A program made the translations under genes and the position numbers. The notes below the pieces were generated by a model. The model was not told where the DNA came from. It did no database searches and saw only the letters and a program-made list of their open reading frames with translations. Shown in pieces: positions 1 to 5,676 of a stretch of DNA of 7,779 bases. The first letter of the stretch is position 1. Each line of letters starts with the position of its first letter. Source of the DNA: a bacterium (GTDB lineage: Bacteria; Cyanobacteriota; Sericytochromatia; S15B-MN24; VGJW01); the NCBI GenBank assembly GCA_021790035.1, contig JAJYIO010000103.1, positions 1 to 7,779 on the forward strand, written 5' to 3'.

Positions 1-22
1 GCGCAGACGGTGGGTAACTCAT
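1..22 (-). CDS. Start of a further operon gene, cut by the left edge
   Basis: An ATG at 22-20 overlaps the TGA stop of the upstream GT2 gene as ATGA. It is preceded by a full AAGGAG Shine-Dalgarno (33-28) with 5-nt spacing, the best ribosome-binding site in the window. Only seven codons are visible (MSYPPSA), so no family can be assigned. The coupling indicates that the glycosyltransferase operon continues past the left edge, and a cell-envelope or glycan function is the natural guess. The overlap and the Shine-Dalgarno are seen directly; the existence of a gene is inferred from them. Confidence 0.65.
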
Positions 23-807
23 CTTGGCTCCTTGCTCGGGTCGGAGAAGCTGGCCAGGTGCGCGTCCTCCGGGACGTCGCGATCGGCCGGCACGACCTGC
101 TCGGCTTCGGGCAGCGTGATCTGGCGCATGGGAACGAAGCGATAAACGATCAGCGCCCGGATCGCCGCGAACCCGTCCCGCCACGTGATCTTCTTGCCCT
201 CGTGAAACTGCCGACCATTGTAGCTGATGGGGAGTTCGAGGATCCGGTGCCCGAGGCGGAGAACCTTGGCCGTGATCTCGGGTTCGAAGTCGAAGCGATC
301 GGAGACGATCCGGATACGGGTCGGAATGTCGGCACGGAAGACCTTGTAGCAGGTCTCCATGTCGGTGAGGTGGCAGCCGTAGAGCAGGTTGGTGGTGACC
401 GTCAGGAGCCGGTTGCCCAGCCAGTGCAGCAGGTTCATCTCGTGGGGATTGCCCAGGAACCGGGAGCCGTAGACGACGCTCGCCGAGCCGTTCACAAGCG
501 GCTCGAGAAGCGGCAGGTACTCCGTCGGGTCGTACTCGAGATCGGCATCCTGCACCACGACGAAATCCCCGCGGACATGGCGCAGGCCGGTCCGGATCGC
601 CGCCCCCTTGCCCTGATTCTGCGCGTGGAACACGACCTCGGTATCCGGAACGTCGCGCTGGCGATCGAGGAGCGGACGCGTTCCGTCCTCGGAGCCGTCA
701 TCCACCAGGATGATCTGCTTGTCGAGCGGCACCGCGCGGACTCGCCGCAGGATCTCCTCGATCGTGTTCACCTCATTGAACACGGGGATGATGATGGACA
801 GTCGCAT
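19..807 (-). CDS. Soluble GT2 glycosyltransferase, DPM1-like polyprenyl-phosphate sugar synthase
   Basis: This is a 262-residue family 2 glycosyltransferase with a GT-A fold. The N-terminus MRLSIIIPVFNE opens the nucleotide-binding domain. DDGS lies at 36-39, the metal-binding DAD at 87-89 followed by LEYDP, GSRFLG at 114-119, TDMETCYKVFR at 148-158, FDFEPEITAKV at 172-182 and EGKKITWRDG at 203-212. This motif set is typical of dolichyl/polyprenyl-phosphate mannose or glucose synthases, which move a sugar from GDP- or UDP-sugar to a lipid phosphate at the inner membrane face. There is no membrane segment, so it is the soluble type; the last 30 residues form an acidic, variable tail. The frame stays open to a TTG at 888, but the family begins at the ATG at 807. 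Upstream AGGGGA is about 15 nt from that ATG, so initiation may be weak or coupled. The sugar cannot be read from sequence. Confidence 0.9.
   Translation of the reverse strand: MRLSIIIPVFNEVNTIEEILRRVRAVPLDKQIILVDDGSEDGTRPLLDRQRDVPDTEVVFHAQNQGKGAAIRTGLRHVRGDFVVVQDADLEYDPTEYLPLLEPLVNGSASVVYGSRFLGNPHEMNLLHWLGNRLLTVTTNLLYGCHLTDMETCYKVFRADIPTRIRIVSDRFDFEPEITAKVLRLGHRILELPISYNGRQFHEGKKITWRDGFAAIRALIVYRFVPMRQITLPEAEQVVPADRDVPEDAHLASFSDPSKEPR
28..33 (-). promoter_or_regulatory. Strong Shine-Dalgarno for the gene leaving the left edge
   Basis: The minus strand reads AAGGAG, then CCAAG, then ATGA. Motif and spacing are near ideal, and it lies inside the last codons of the soluble GT2 gene. It decides the start of the next gene at position 22. 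Confidence 0.65.
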
Positions 808-856
808 CAGGAGCGGCGTCTTTCCCCTGACGAGCGATCCGGATCGTCCCGCCGCG

Positions 857-873
857 CTCCCTGGCCCAGGGAG
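857..873. repeat. Short inverted repeat between the two GT2 genes
   Basis: CTCCCTG (857-863) and CAGGGAG (867-873) form a perfect 7-bp stem with a 3-nt loop. It lies within the 145-bp gap between the GT2 genes, about 50 nt before the downstream start. No T-run follows on either strand, so it is not a standard intrinsic terminator. In RNA it could trim downstream expression, or it may be chance in GC-rich DNA. Confidence 0.3.
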
Positions 874-952
874 GTCTCTCGCGGCCAATCCGCCATCGTC
901 AGCAGCCCAGACACGCGCCCATCATAAGCGACAGCGGCCATCTCGCCCAGCT

Positions 953-1915
953 TCAGGCCCGCACCCGCGACGGTGCCGACGCCGCGACGCCGAGTTCCTC
1001 GTTGAGGATGTACAGGGGACGCTCCTTGACCTCGTCGTAGATCCGGCCGACGTACTCGCCGATGAGACCGATCGTGATCAACTGGACCCCGCCGAGGAAC
1101 AGGACGGCGGTCATGACCGACGCCCAGCCGGGTTCGAGGGGCTGGCGGCCGATGAGCTTCTGGAACAGGACCCAGCAGATCACCAGGAACGAGAGGCCTG
1201 ACACCGCGAACCCGAGGTACGTGGCCATCTGCAGGGGCAAAAACGAAAAACTCGTGATGCCGTCGAAGGCGAACTTGAGCATCTTCTTGAGGGGATACTT
1301 GGTCTCTCCCGCCATCCGCTCGTGCCGGACGTAGGGCACGCCGACCTGCCGGAACCCGACCCAGCTGACCAGTCCGCGGACGAAGCGGTGCTTCTCCCGG
1401 ATCGTTCCGAGAGCATCGACCACCTGGCGATCCATGAGCCTGAAATCGCCCGTGTCCACCGGGATGTCGACGTTGGTGATGCGACGGATCAGTCGATAGA
1501 ACAAGGAGGCCGTGGCCTTCTTGAAGAACGTCTCGCCCTCCCGCCTGGCACGCACCGCGTAGACCACCTGGTAACCCTCGCGCCAGCGGGCGACGAGTTC
1601 GGGAATGACCTCGGGCGGGTCCTGGAGGTCGGCGTCGATGATGACCACGGCCTGGCCGCGGGCATGGTCCATCCCCGCGGTGATGGCGATCTGATGGCCG
1701 AAGTTGCGGGCGAAATCCAGCACGCGCACGTGCGGATCCCTACCCACCATCTCGCGCATCCCGGCCAGCGACCCATCCCGGCTGCCGTCATTGATGAACA
1801 GGAGCTCGTAGGGCTCGCCCAGGCTGTTCATCACGGCGGTCAGACGGCGATGCAGCTCGCCGATGATGGCTTCCTCGTTGAAGACCGGGATGATGACCGA
1901 AAAAACGACATCCAT
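953..1915 (-). CDS. Membrane-anchored GT2 glycosyltransferase, GtrB/ArnC/CsbB type
   Basis: The 320-residue protein has the full architecture of bacterial polyprenyl-phosphate glycosyltransferases: a cytoplasmic GT-A domain (about 5-215), then two membrane helices (about 226-252 and 264-288). Visible motifs are IIPVFNEE (8-15), NDGSRDGS (42-49), DADLQDPPE (94-102), DTGDFRLMDR (154-163), REKHRFVRG (173-181) and GETKYPLKKM (203-212), ending with IGEYVGRIYDEVKERP, usual for the family. Members such as GtrB, ArnC and CsbB make undecaprenyl-phosphate-linked glucose, L-Ara4FN or GlcNAc for use across the membrane. The start ATG is 1 nt after the upstream GT4 stop (TGAGATG) and has no clear Shine-Dalgarno, so translational coupling is likely. 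Length is typical. The donor sugar is unknown. Confidence 0.93.
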   Translation of the reverse strand: MDVVFSVIIPVFNEEAIIGELHRRLTAVMNSLGEPYELLFINDGSRDGSLAGMREMVGRDPHVRVLDFARNFGHQIAITAGMDHARGQAVVIIDADLQDPPEVIPELVARWREGYQVVYAVRARREGETFFKKATASLFYRLIRRITNVDIPVDTGDFRLMDRQVVDALGTIREKHRFVRGLVSWVGFRQVGVPYVRHERMAGETKYPLKKMLKFAFDGITSFSFLPLQMATYLGFAVSGLSFLVICWVLFQKLIGRQPLEPGWASVMTAVLFLGGVQLITIGLIGEYVGRIYDEVKERPLYILNEELGVAASAPSRVRA

Positions 1916-1916
1916 C

Positions 1917-3071
1917 TCAGGGGCTCATCGTAGCACGCTCGTACAGCTTCACGGTCTCCCGGGCGACATCCGTCCAGGTGCGCTCGGCCGCGCGAACCCG
2001 CCCGCGCTCCACCAGGTCGGCCCGCAGATCCGGATCCCCCAGAACCCTCTCGAGTGCGATCGCCAGCGCCCCGGGATCGTCCGGATCGAACAGCAACGCA
2101 GCGCCCCCCGCCGCCTCTGGGATGGCCGAGGCGCTGGATGCCACGACCGGCGCTCCGCACGCCATGGCCTCGAGGACCGGCAAGCCGAATCCCTCGTATC
2201 GCGAGGGAAAGACGAAGACGCCACAGGTCCCGTAGAGCGTCGCTAGCTGGACATCCGAGACCTCCGTCAGGACCTGTACGGCGTGGGGATGATCGGCCAG
2301 CGCCCGGTCCAGCTCCTCGCCGCGCCACCGCCGGTGGCCGACCAGCACGAGCGGCGGTGGCGCGTCCATCCGAGCGTGGGCGCCAAGGAGCGTCACGAGA
2401 TTCTTGCGCGGCTCGAGGCTGCCGACGGCCAGGATGAAGGCCGGCGGCACAGGGGGCACTTCAGGAAGCGGGTCGCTTGTCGCAGGCGTCGCGAGCGACC
2501 GTGCCGCGTGCAAGACCGCGTGGATCTTGGCAGCGGCATGCGGGAACTCGCTCGCGACCTCCCGAGCCGTGAATTCCGAGACCGCGAGGACGACGCGGGC
2601 CCGGTGCAACCCGAGGCCCAGCGCCCCCTGCGTCCACCGCGTCCAGCGCCTCTGGGTGGCCGGATGGCGGAGCGCCACGATGTCGTGCACCGTCAGCACG
2701 ACCGGCTTCAGGGTCAGCAAGGGAGCGAAGAAGCTTCCCGTGCTGTGGTAAACGTCGGCGAGTCGGCCCGCGGTGACGGCTGCCCAGGCGTGCCAGAGCG
2801 GTCCGTCGGGTCCACTATGATGAGGAAACCCGGGGAGCCGATCCCAGGCCGTGTGGCGATCGCCGAGCATCAAGACCTCGACTCGACCCGCCTGGCCTGC
2901 GTCGGCTCCGAGCCACCCCGCCAGCCCCTCGGCGAGGGCGAGGGTATAGTTGCCGATCCCCTCCCGCCGGTCGCTGACGGCGCGCACATCCAGGGCGACG
3001 CGCAGCGACGCTCGCCGAGAGGCCCCCGGGCGGCCCTCGGGCGCCACGACCGGCTCGCCCGCCGTGCTCAA
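1917..3071 (-). CDS. GT4 family (GT-B fold) glycosyltransferase, downstream member of a tandem pair
   Basis: With the start taken here this is a 384-residue retaining family 4 glycosyltransferase. The N-terminal Rossmann domain begins near LRVALDVRAV (23-32) with GIGNYTLAL (38-46). VVLTVHDIVALRHP (124-137) is the usual first-domain core. The donor-binding domain shows GSLEPRKNL (217-225) and the E-x7-E signature SRYEGFGLPVLEAMACG (290-306, Glu293 and Glu301). Enzymes of this type add mannose, rhamnose, glucose and similar sugars to lipid-linked glycans in the cytoplasm. The frame is open to 3563, but that extension is an Arg/Gly-rich shadow of the upstream gene. The likely start is TTG at 3071, forming a TTGA overlap with the upstream stop; GTG at 3047 is the alternative. 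It closely resembles the upstream GT4 gene, even in short stretches of DNA. Confidence 0.9.
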   Translation of the reverse strand: MSTAGEPVVAPEGRPGASRRASLRVALDVRAVSDRREGIGNYTLALAEGLAGWLGADAGQAGRVEVLMLGDRHTAWDRLPGFPHHSGPDGPLWHAWAAVTAGRLADVYHSTGSFFAPLLTLKPVVLTVHDIVALRHPATQRRWTRWTQGALGLGLHRARVVLAVSEFTAREVASEFPHAAAKIHAVLHAARSLATPATSDPLPEVPPVPPAFILAVGSLEPRKNLVTLLGAHARMDAPPPLVLVGHRRWRGEELDRALADHPHAVQVLTEVSDVQLATLYGTCGVFVFPSRYEGFGLPVLEAMACGAPVVASSASAIPEAAGGAALLFDPDDPGALAIALERVLGDPDLRADLVERGRVRAAERTWTDVARETVKLYERATMSP

Positions 3072-4321
3072 CCTCCCAGCGCCTCGAGATAGACCTCGCG
3101 GGTCAGGTCGGCGGTCCGGCGCCAGGAGAACCCGGCGGCGCGCTCTCGCCCCCGGCGCGACAGATCCTCTGCGACCCCCGGCTCGAACAGAATCTGCCGG
3201 ATCGCCCCAGCCAGCGCCCTCTCGTCCTGGGGATCCACCAGGAGACCGGCGTCGCCCACGACCTCGGGCAGGCTGCCGCCGGTAGAGGCCACGACGGGCG
3301 CTCCACAGGCCATGGCCTCGAGGACGGGCAGGCCGAAGCCCTCGAAGTGCGAGGGATAGGCGAAGCATGCGGCCTGCCGGTAGAGGCTCCCGAGCTCGGC
3401 CCGGCTCACGTTCCCGAGGATGAGGACGCGACGATCGCCGCTGGCCGCCGCCCGCACCTCGGCCGCGCCCCAGGCCTCCGGGCCGGCCAGCACGAGCAGG
3501 TAGTCGCCCTCCCGGCCATCGATCGCCCCGGCGCCGCGTGCACCCTCGCGGCCGAAAGCCCATCGCGTGCCGTCTCCCCCGACCGCGGCGCCAAAGGCGC
3601 GGATGAGGCGGACCAGATTCTTGCGCGGCTCGAGGGCTCCGACGTGGAGAACGTACGGCCGATCGATGCCCAGGCGCGCCAGGATGGCCTGGTCGCCAGC
3701 CGCCGGCGCCGGGTTTGCACCTGGGTCCGGACGCTCCCCGGGTGCGCGTGGAGAGTCCTCGGCCAACCCGGGGAATTCCTCAGCTGCGAGCGGAATGACC
3801 CGGACGCGGTGGGCCGGTAGCCCGAGCAGCGCCACCAGATCCGCCGCCGTGGCCTCTGAGTCCGCGATCGTGAGCCGCGCCTGATGGACCGCTCTTGCCA
3901 GCTTGGCGGCGCGCTCGCGCACCGCCGCGGTATGCCACCGCGGAAAGCGCAGGGCGGTGAGGTCGTGCACGGTCACGACGGCCGGAAGATCCGAGCGGGG
4001 CACGAAGTAGTTGGGCCCGTGCACCAGGTCGGCCCGCGGCAGCCTCGCGACCCACTCGAAACCCGGGAGCAGGCCGGCGATCGGCCGGATCCGATGAGCC
4101 AGGCGCCACGCCAGCGGCGGGACGATCGGTCGGTCTTCCAGGCCGGGCGGCAGTTCGAGCCGTACGCGATCGAGGCCCCGCACCGCGCCGAACACCGGAA
4201 TCACGCGAACGCCCTCGAGGTGGCACAGGAGGTTGCGGGTGTACGTGGCGATGCCACCGGTCCCGACCAGCGGCTGGACGTCCATCGCGACGGCCGGCTC
4301 CGGACCGCCCTCTCTTGCCAT
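3068..4321 (-). CDS. GT4 family (GT-B fold) glycosyltransferase, first gene of the minus-strand run
   Basis: The 417-residue protein is a family 4 glycosyltransferase. VAMDVQPLVGTGGIATYTRNLL (11-32) is the usual glycine-rich start of the acceptor domain, with AVVTVHDLTALRFP at 114-127. The donor domain carries GALEPRKNLVRLIRAF (228-243) and HFEGFGLPVLEAMACG (325-340) with the E-x7-E pair Glu327/Glu335. Compared with its neighbour it has two Gly/Pro/Arg-rich stretches, about 186-212 and 247-272, that look like surface-loop insertions. ATG at 4321 has no clear Shine-Dalgarno; ATG at 4285 (residue 13), with GGAG about 12 nt upstream, is a possible alternative. It heads a run of co-directional genes and faces gmd across a divergent region. 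Likely role: cytoplasmic sugar transfer in glycan assembly; donor and acceptor unknown. Confidence 0.92.
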   Translation of the reverse strand: MAREGGPEPAVAMDVQPLVGTGGIATYTRNLLCHLEGVRVIPVFGAVRGLDRVRLELPPGLEDRPIVPPLAWRLAHRIRPIAGLLPGFEWVARLPRADLVHGPNYFVPRSDLPAVVTVHDLTALRFPRWHTAAVRERAAKLARAVHQARLTIADSEATAADLVALLGLPAHRVRVIPLAAEEFPGLAEDSPRAPGERPDPGANPAPAAGDQAILARLGIDRPYVLHVGALEPRKNLVRLIRAFGAAVGGDGTRWAFGREGARGAGAIDGREGDYLLVLAGPEAWGAAEVRAAASGDRRVLILGNVSRAELGSLYRQAACFAYPSHFEGFGLPVLEAMACGAPVVASTGGSLPEVVGDAGLLVDPQDERALAGAIRQILFEPGVAEDLSRRGRERAAGFSWRRTADLTREVYLEALGG

Positions 4322-4456
4322 GGTGCCATTGTGCCAGACCCATGGCCCACCGGGTGATCCGCCCGAGGCGCCCGCCGCTGGACGGGAGGGCCTAGATGGG
4401 CTATCCTCGTCGCTCCGGGCCCTTGCGGAGCTGGCATGCCGTGTGGCGTCCTGCGG

Positions 4457-4477
4457 CGGGCCGGCCCCGAATTTTTT
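4457..4477 (+). terminator. Weak terminator-like element upstream of the gmd leader
   Basis: CGGG (4457-4460) can pair with CCCG (4466-4469) around a 5-nt loop, and AA plus six T follow (4470-4477). The stem is only 4 bp, which is short for an intrinsic terminator, but the T-run is the only one of its kind in the window. If real it would stop plus-strand transcripts entering from the left, or attenuate a promoter further upstream. It may simply be an AT-rich promoter element next to GC-rich DNA. Confidence 0.2.
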
Positions 4478-4511
4478 CGCGCCTCATCTCGAATCTAGCA
4501 AAGAGGAACCA

Positions 4512-4670
4512 ATGAGTCCCCCACCGGCTGCGCCGACACTCTCGAATGAAACGCCACCTGCCGAGCGGGGCCACGCAGCAGCTTGCCCGCAGCGGGGGGC
4601 GAGTTTGAGAGGGGCGAAGGGCCCCTCTCAAGCCACTGCCGGCGCAGCCGGAGAAGAGAGTTTCCAATGA
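4512..4670 (+). CDS. Possible 52-residue leader ORF coupled to gmd
   Basis: ATG at 4512 follows a good AGAGGA Shine-Dalgarno (4502-4507, 4-nt spacing). The frame runs 52 codons and stops at TGA 4668-4670, overlapping the gmd ATG as ATGA. The peptide (starts MSPPPAAPTLSNET, ends GEESFQ) is rich in Pro, Ala, Gly and Glu, has no membrane segment and resembles no family I know. The coding stretch includes the 11-bp hairpin at 4605-4631. The site and the exact stop/start overlap favour a translated leader controlling gmd by coupling. The odd composition and the ease of open frames in GC-rich DNA favour chance. In-frame DNA further upstream is open too, but this ATG is the one with a ribosome-binding site. 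Confidence 0.35.
   Translation: MSPPPAAPTLSNETPPAERGHAAACPQRGASLRGAKGPSQATAGAAGEESFQ
4605..4631 (+). promoter_or_regulatory. 11-bp perfect hairpin in the gmd leader
   Basis: TTGAGAGGGGC (4605-4615) and GCCCCTCTCAA (4621-4631) are exact inverted complements around the loop GAAGG. It is the strongest simple hairpin I found outside the established genes, 35 nt before the gmd ATG. No T-run follows, so it is not a standard terminator. The 3' arm contains CTCTC, complementary to GAGAG (4656-4660) in the gmd ribosome-binding region, so alternative pairing could hide that site when the 5' arm is occupied or melted. The inverted repeat is seen directly; a regulatory role is inferred. Confidence 0.5.
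4650..4660 (+). promoter_or_regulatory. Ribosome-binding site deciding the gmd start
   Basis: GGAGAAGAGAG ends 6 nt before ATG 4667. It selects that ATG over the in-frame upstream ATG at 4583, whose extra 28 residues lie before the conserved Rossmann start and have no family counterpart. Confidence 0.65.
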
Positions 4671-5662
4671 GCAAGCGTGCGCTCATCACGGGCATCACCG
4701 GCCAGGACGGCTCCTACCTCGCCGAGTTCCTCCTGACCAAGGGCTATGACGTGTACGGGATGACCCGTCGGTCGAGCACGGTCACCTTCGATCGCATCGA
4801 GCATCTGGTCGATCGCATCCACCTGCTGCAGGGCGACCTCCTCGACCAGGCGTCGCTGGTCAGCGCCGTCGCGGCGGCCGATCCCGACGAGGTCTACAAC
4901 CTGGCGGCACAGAGCTTCGTGCCGGCGAGCTGGGGCCAGCCGGTGCTGACGGGCGAGTTCACCGCCCTTGGCGTCACCCGCTTGCTCGAGGCGATCCGCC
5001 AGGTCAAGCCCGCAGCTCGCTTCTACCAGGCCTCGAGCTCCGAGATGTTCGGCAAGGTGCAAGCGGTGCCGCAGAGGGAGGACACGCCCTTCTACCCGCG
5101 GAGCCCATACGGCGTGGCCAAGGTCTACGGCCATTACGCCACCGTCAACTACCGCGAGTCGTACGACCTCTTCGCCTGCTCTGGCATCCTGTTCAACCAC
5201 GAGAGCCCGCGGCGCGGCCTCGAGTTCGTCACCCGCAAGGTGACCGACGGCGTCGCGCGCATCAAGGCGGGCCTGGCGTCGGAGCTGCGGATGGGCAACC
5301 TCGACGCCAAGCGCGACTGGGGCTTTGCCGGCGACTACGTCGAGGCCATGTGGGCGATGCTGCAGCAAGACGCCCCTGGCGATTACGTGGTGGCGACCGG
5401 CGAGACCCACTCCGTGCAGGAGCTGGTGCAGATCGCCTTCGAGCGCGTGGGCCTCGACTGGCAGCGCCACGTGGTCACGGACCCGCGGTTCATCCGCCCG
5501 GCCGAGGTCGACCTCTTGATCGGCGATCCCGCCAAGGCCGAGAGCGCGCTGGGCTGGAAGCCGCGAGTGACCTTCCGCCAGCTCATCGAGATGATGGTCG
5601 ACGCGGATCTCGAACGGATCGAACGGCATGCCGCGCAGCGGCCTGCGGCCACGCTGGCCTGA
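4667..5662 (+). CDS. gmd: GDP-mannose 4,6-dehydratase
   Basis: The 331-residue protein is an extended short-chain dehydrogenase/reductase that converts GDP-D-mannose to GDP-4-dehydro-6-deoxy-D-mannose using bound NADP(H) in the cytoplasm. The cofactor loop is GITGQDGSYLAEFLL (9-23), followed by GMTRRSST (31-38). The active site shows Ser124 and Glu126 in SSSEMFG (123-129), where E. coli Gmd has Thr and Glu, and Tyr148/Lys152 in SPYGVAK. NHESPRRG (177-184), GNLDAKRDWGFAGDYVEAMW (210-229) and DPAKAESALGWKP (287-299) are family signatures. Length fits the shorter bacterial Gmd class. All key residues are present, so it should be active. Its product feeds GDP-rhamnose, GDP-fucose or GDP-perosamine synthesis, but no Rmd, Fcl or Per lies beside it. 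It is divergent from the GT operon and convergent with the YfhO-like gene. Confidence 0.97.
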   Translation: MSKRALITGITGQDGSYLAEFLLTKGYDVYGMTRRSSTVTFDRIEHLVDRIHLLQGDLLDQASLVSAVAAADPDEVYNLAAQSFVPASWGQPVLTGEFTALGVTRLLEAIRQVKPAARFYQASSSEMFGKVQAVPQREDTPFYPRSPYGVAKVYGHYATVNYRESYDLFACSGILFNHESPRRGLEFVTRKVTDGVARIKAGLASELRMGNLDAKRDWGFAGDYVEAMWAMLQQDAPGDYVVATGETHSVQELVQIAFERVGLDWQRHVVTDPRFIRPAEVDLLIGDPAKAESALGWKPRVTFRQLIEMMVDADLERIERHAAQRPAATLA

Positions 5663-5676
5663 GGGGCTGACAGCAT

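Larger units (their letters stand above)
4322..4666. other. Divergent intergenic region between the GT4 operon and gmd
   Basis: This 345-bp region must hold the start signals for gmd and probably for the minus-strand operon. The first 130 bp or so are GC-rich without clear structure, apart from a TGGCAC direct repeat just before the GT4 start (minus strand). The only AT-rich island is 4469-4512, with a T6 run and the words GAATCTAG and CAAAGAGGAACCAATG; a promoter for the gmd side is most likely near or upstream of it, but I see no good -35/-10 pair. The part from 4512 on is occupied by a small leader ORF and a strong hairpin, listed separately. No tRNA or known riboswitch is recognised. Confidence 0.6.

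Noticed and set aside
808..888. Upstream TTG start at 888 for the soluble GT2 gene
   Set aside because: The added 27 residues are low-complexity, and the family starts at MRLSIIIPVFNE.
10..927. Plus-strand open frame of 305 codons antisense to the soluble GT2 gene
   Set aside because: The His/Asp/Arg-rich translation without motifs is typical of an antisense shadow; the minus-strand frame has all GT2 motifs.
1322..1933. Plus-strand open frame antisense to the membrane-anchored GT2 gene
   Set aside because: Again a shadow: no recognisable domain, and the opposite frame is a complete, typical enzyme.
3072..3563. 164-codon N-terminal extension of the second GT4 gene
   Set aside because: It is Arg/Gly/Pro-rich, fits no GT4 domain and lies wholly inside the upstream GT4 gene in another frame; the family fold begins well after 3071.
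4322..4345. TGGCAC repeats before the GT4 start as a sigma-54 promoter
   Set aside because: The -24 word is present, but the -12 TTGC element is missing at the right distance, and it would lie almost on the start codon.
4583..4666. In-frame upstream ATG that would lengthen Gmd by 28 residues
   Set aside because: The extension has no family counterpart and would start before the hairpin without a good ribosome-binding site; ATG 4667 has one at correct spacing just before the Rossmann motif.
5636..5676. Bulged hairpin at the end of gmd (5636-5656) as a bidirectional terminator for the convergent genes
   Set aside because: A stem of about 8 bp with a 2-nt bulge can be drawn, but no T-run follows on either strand and it lies in coding sequence.
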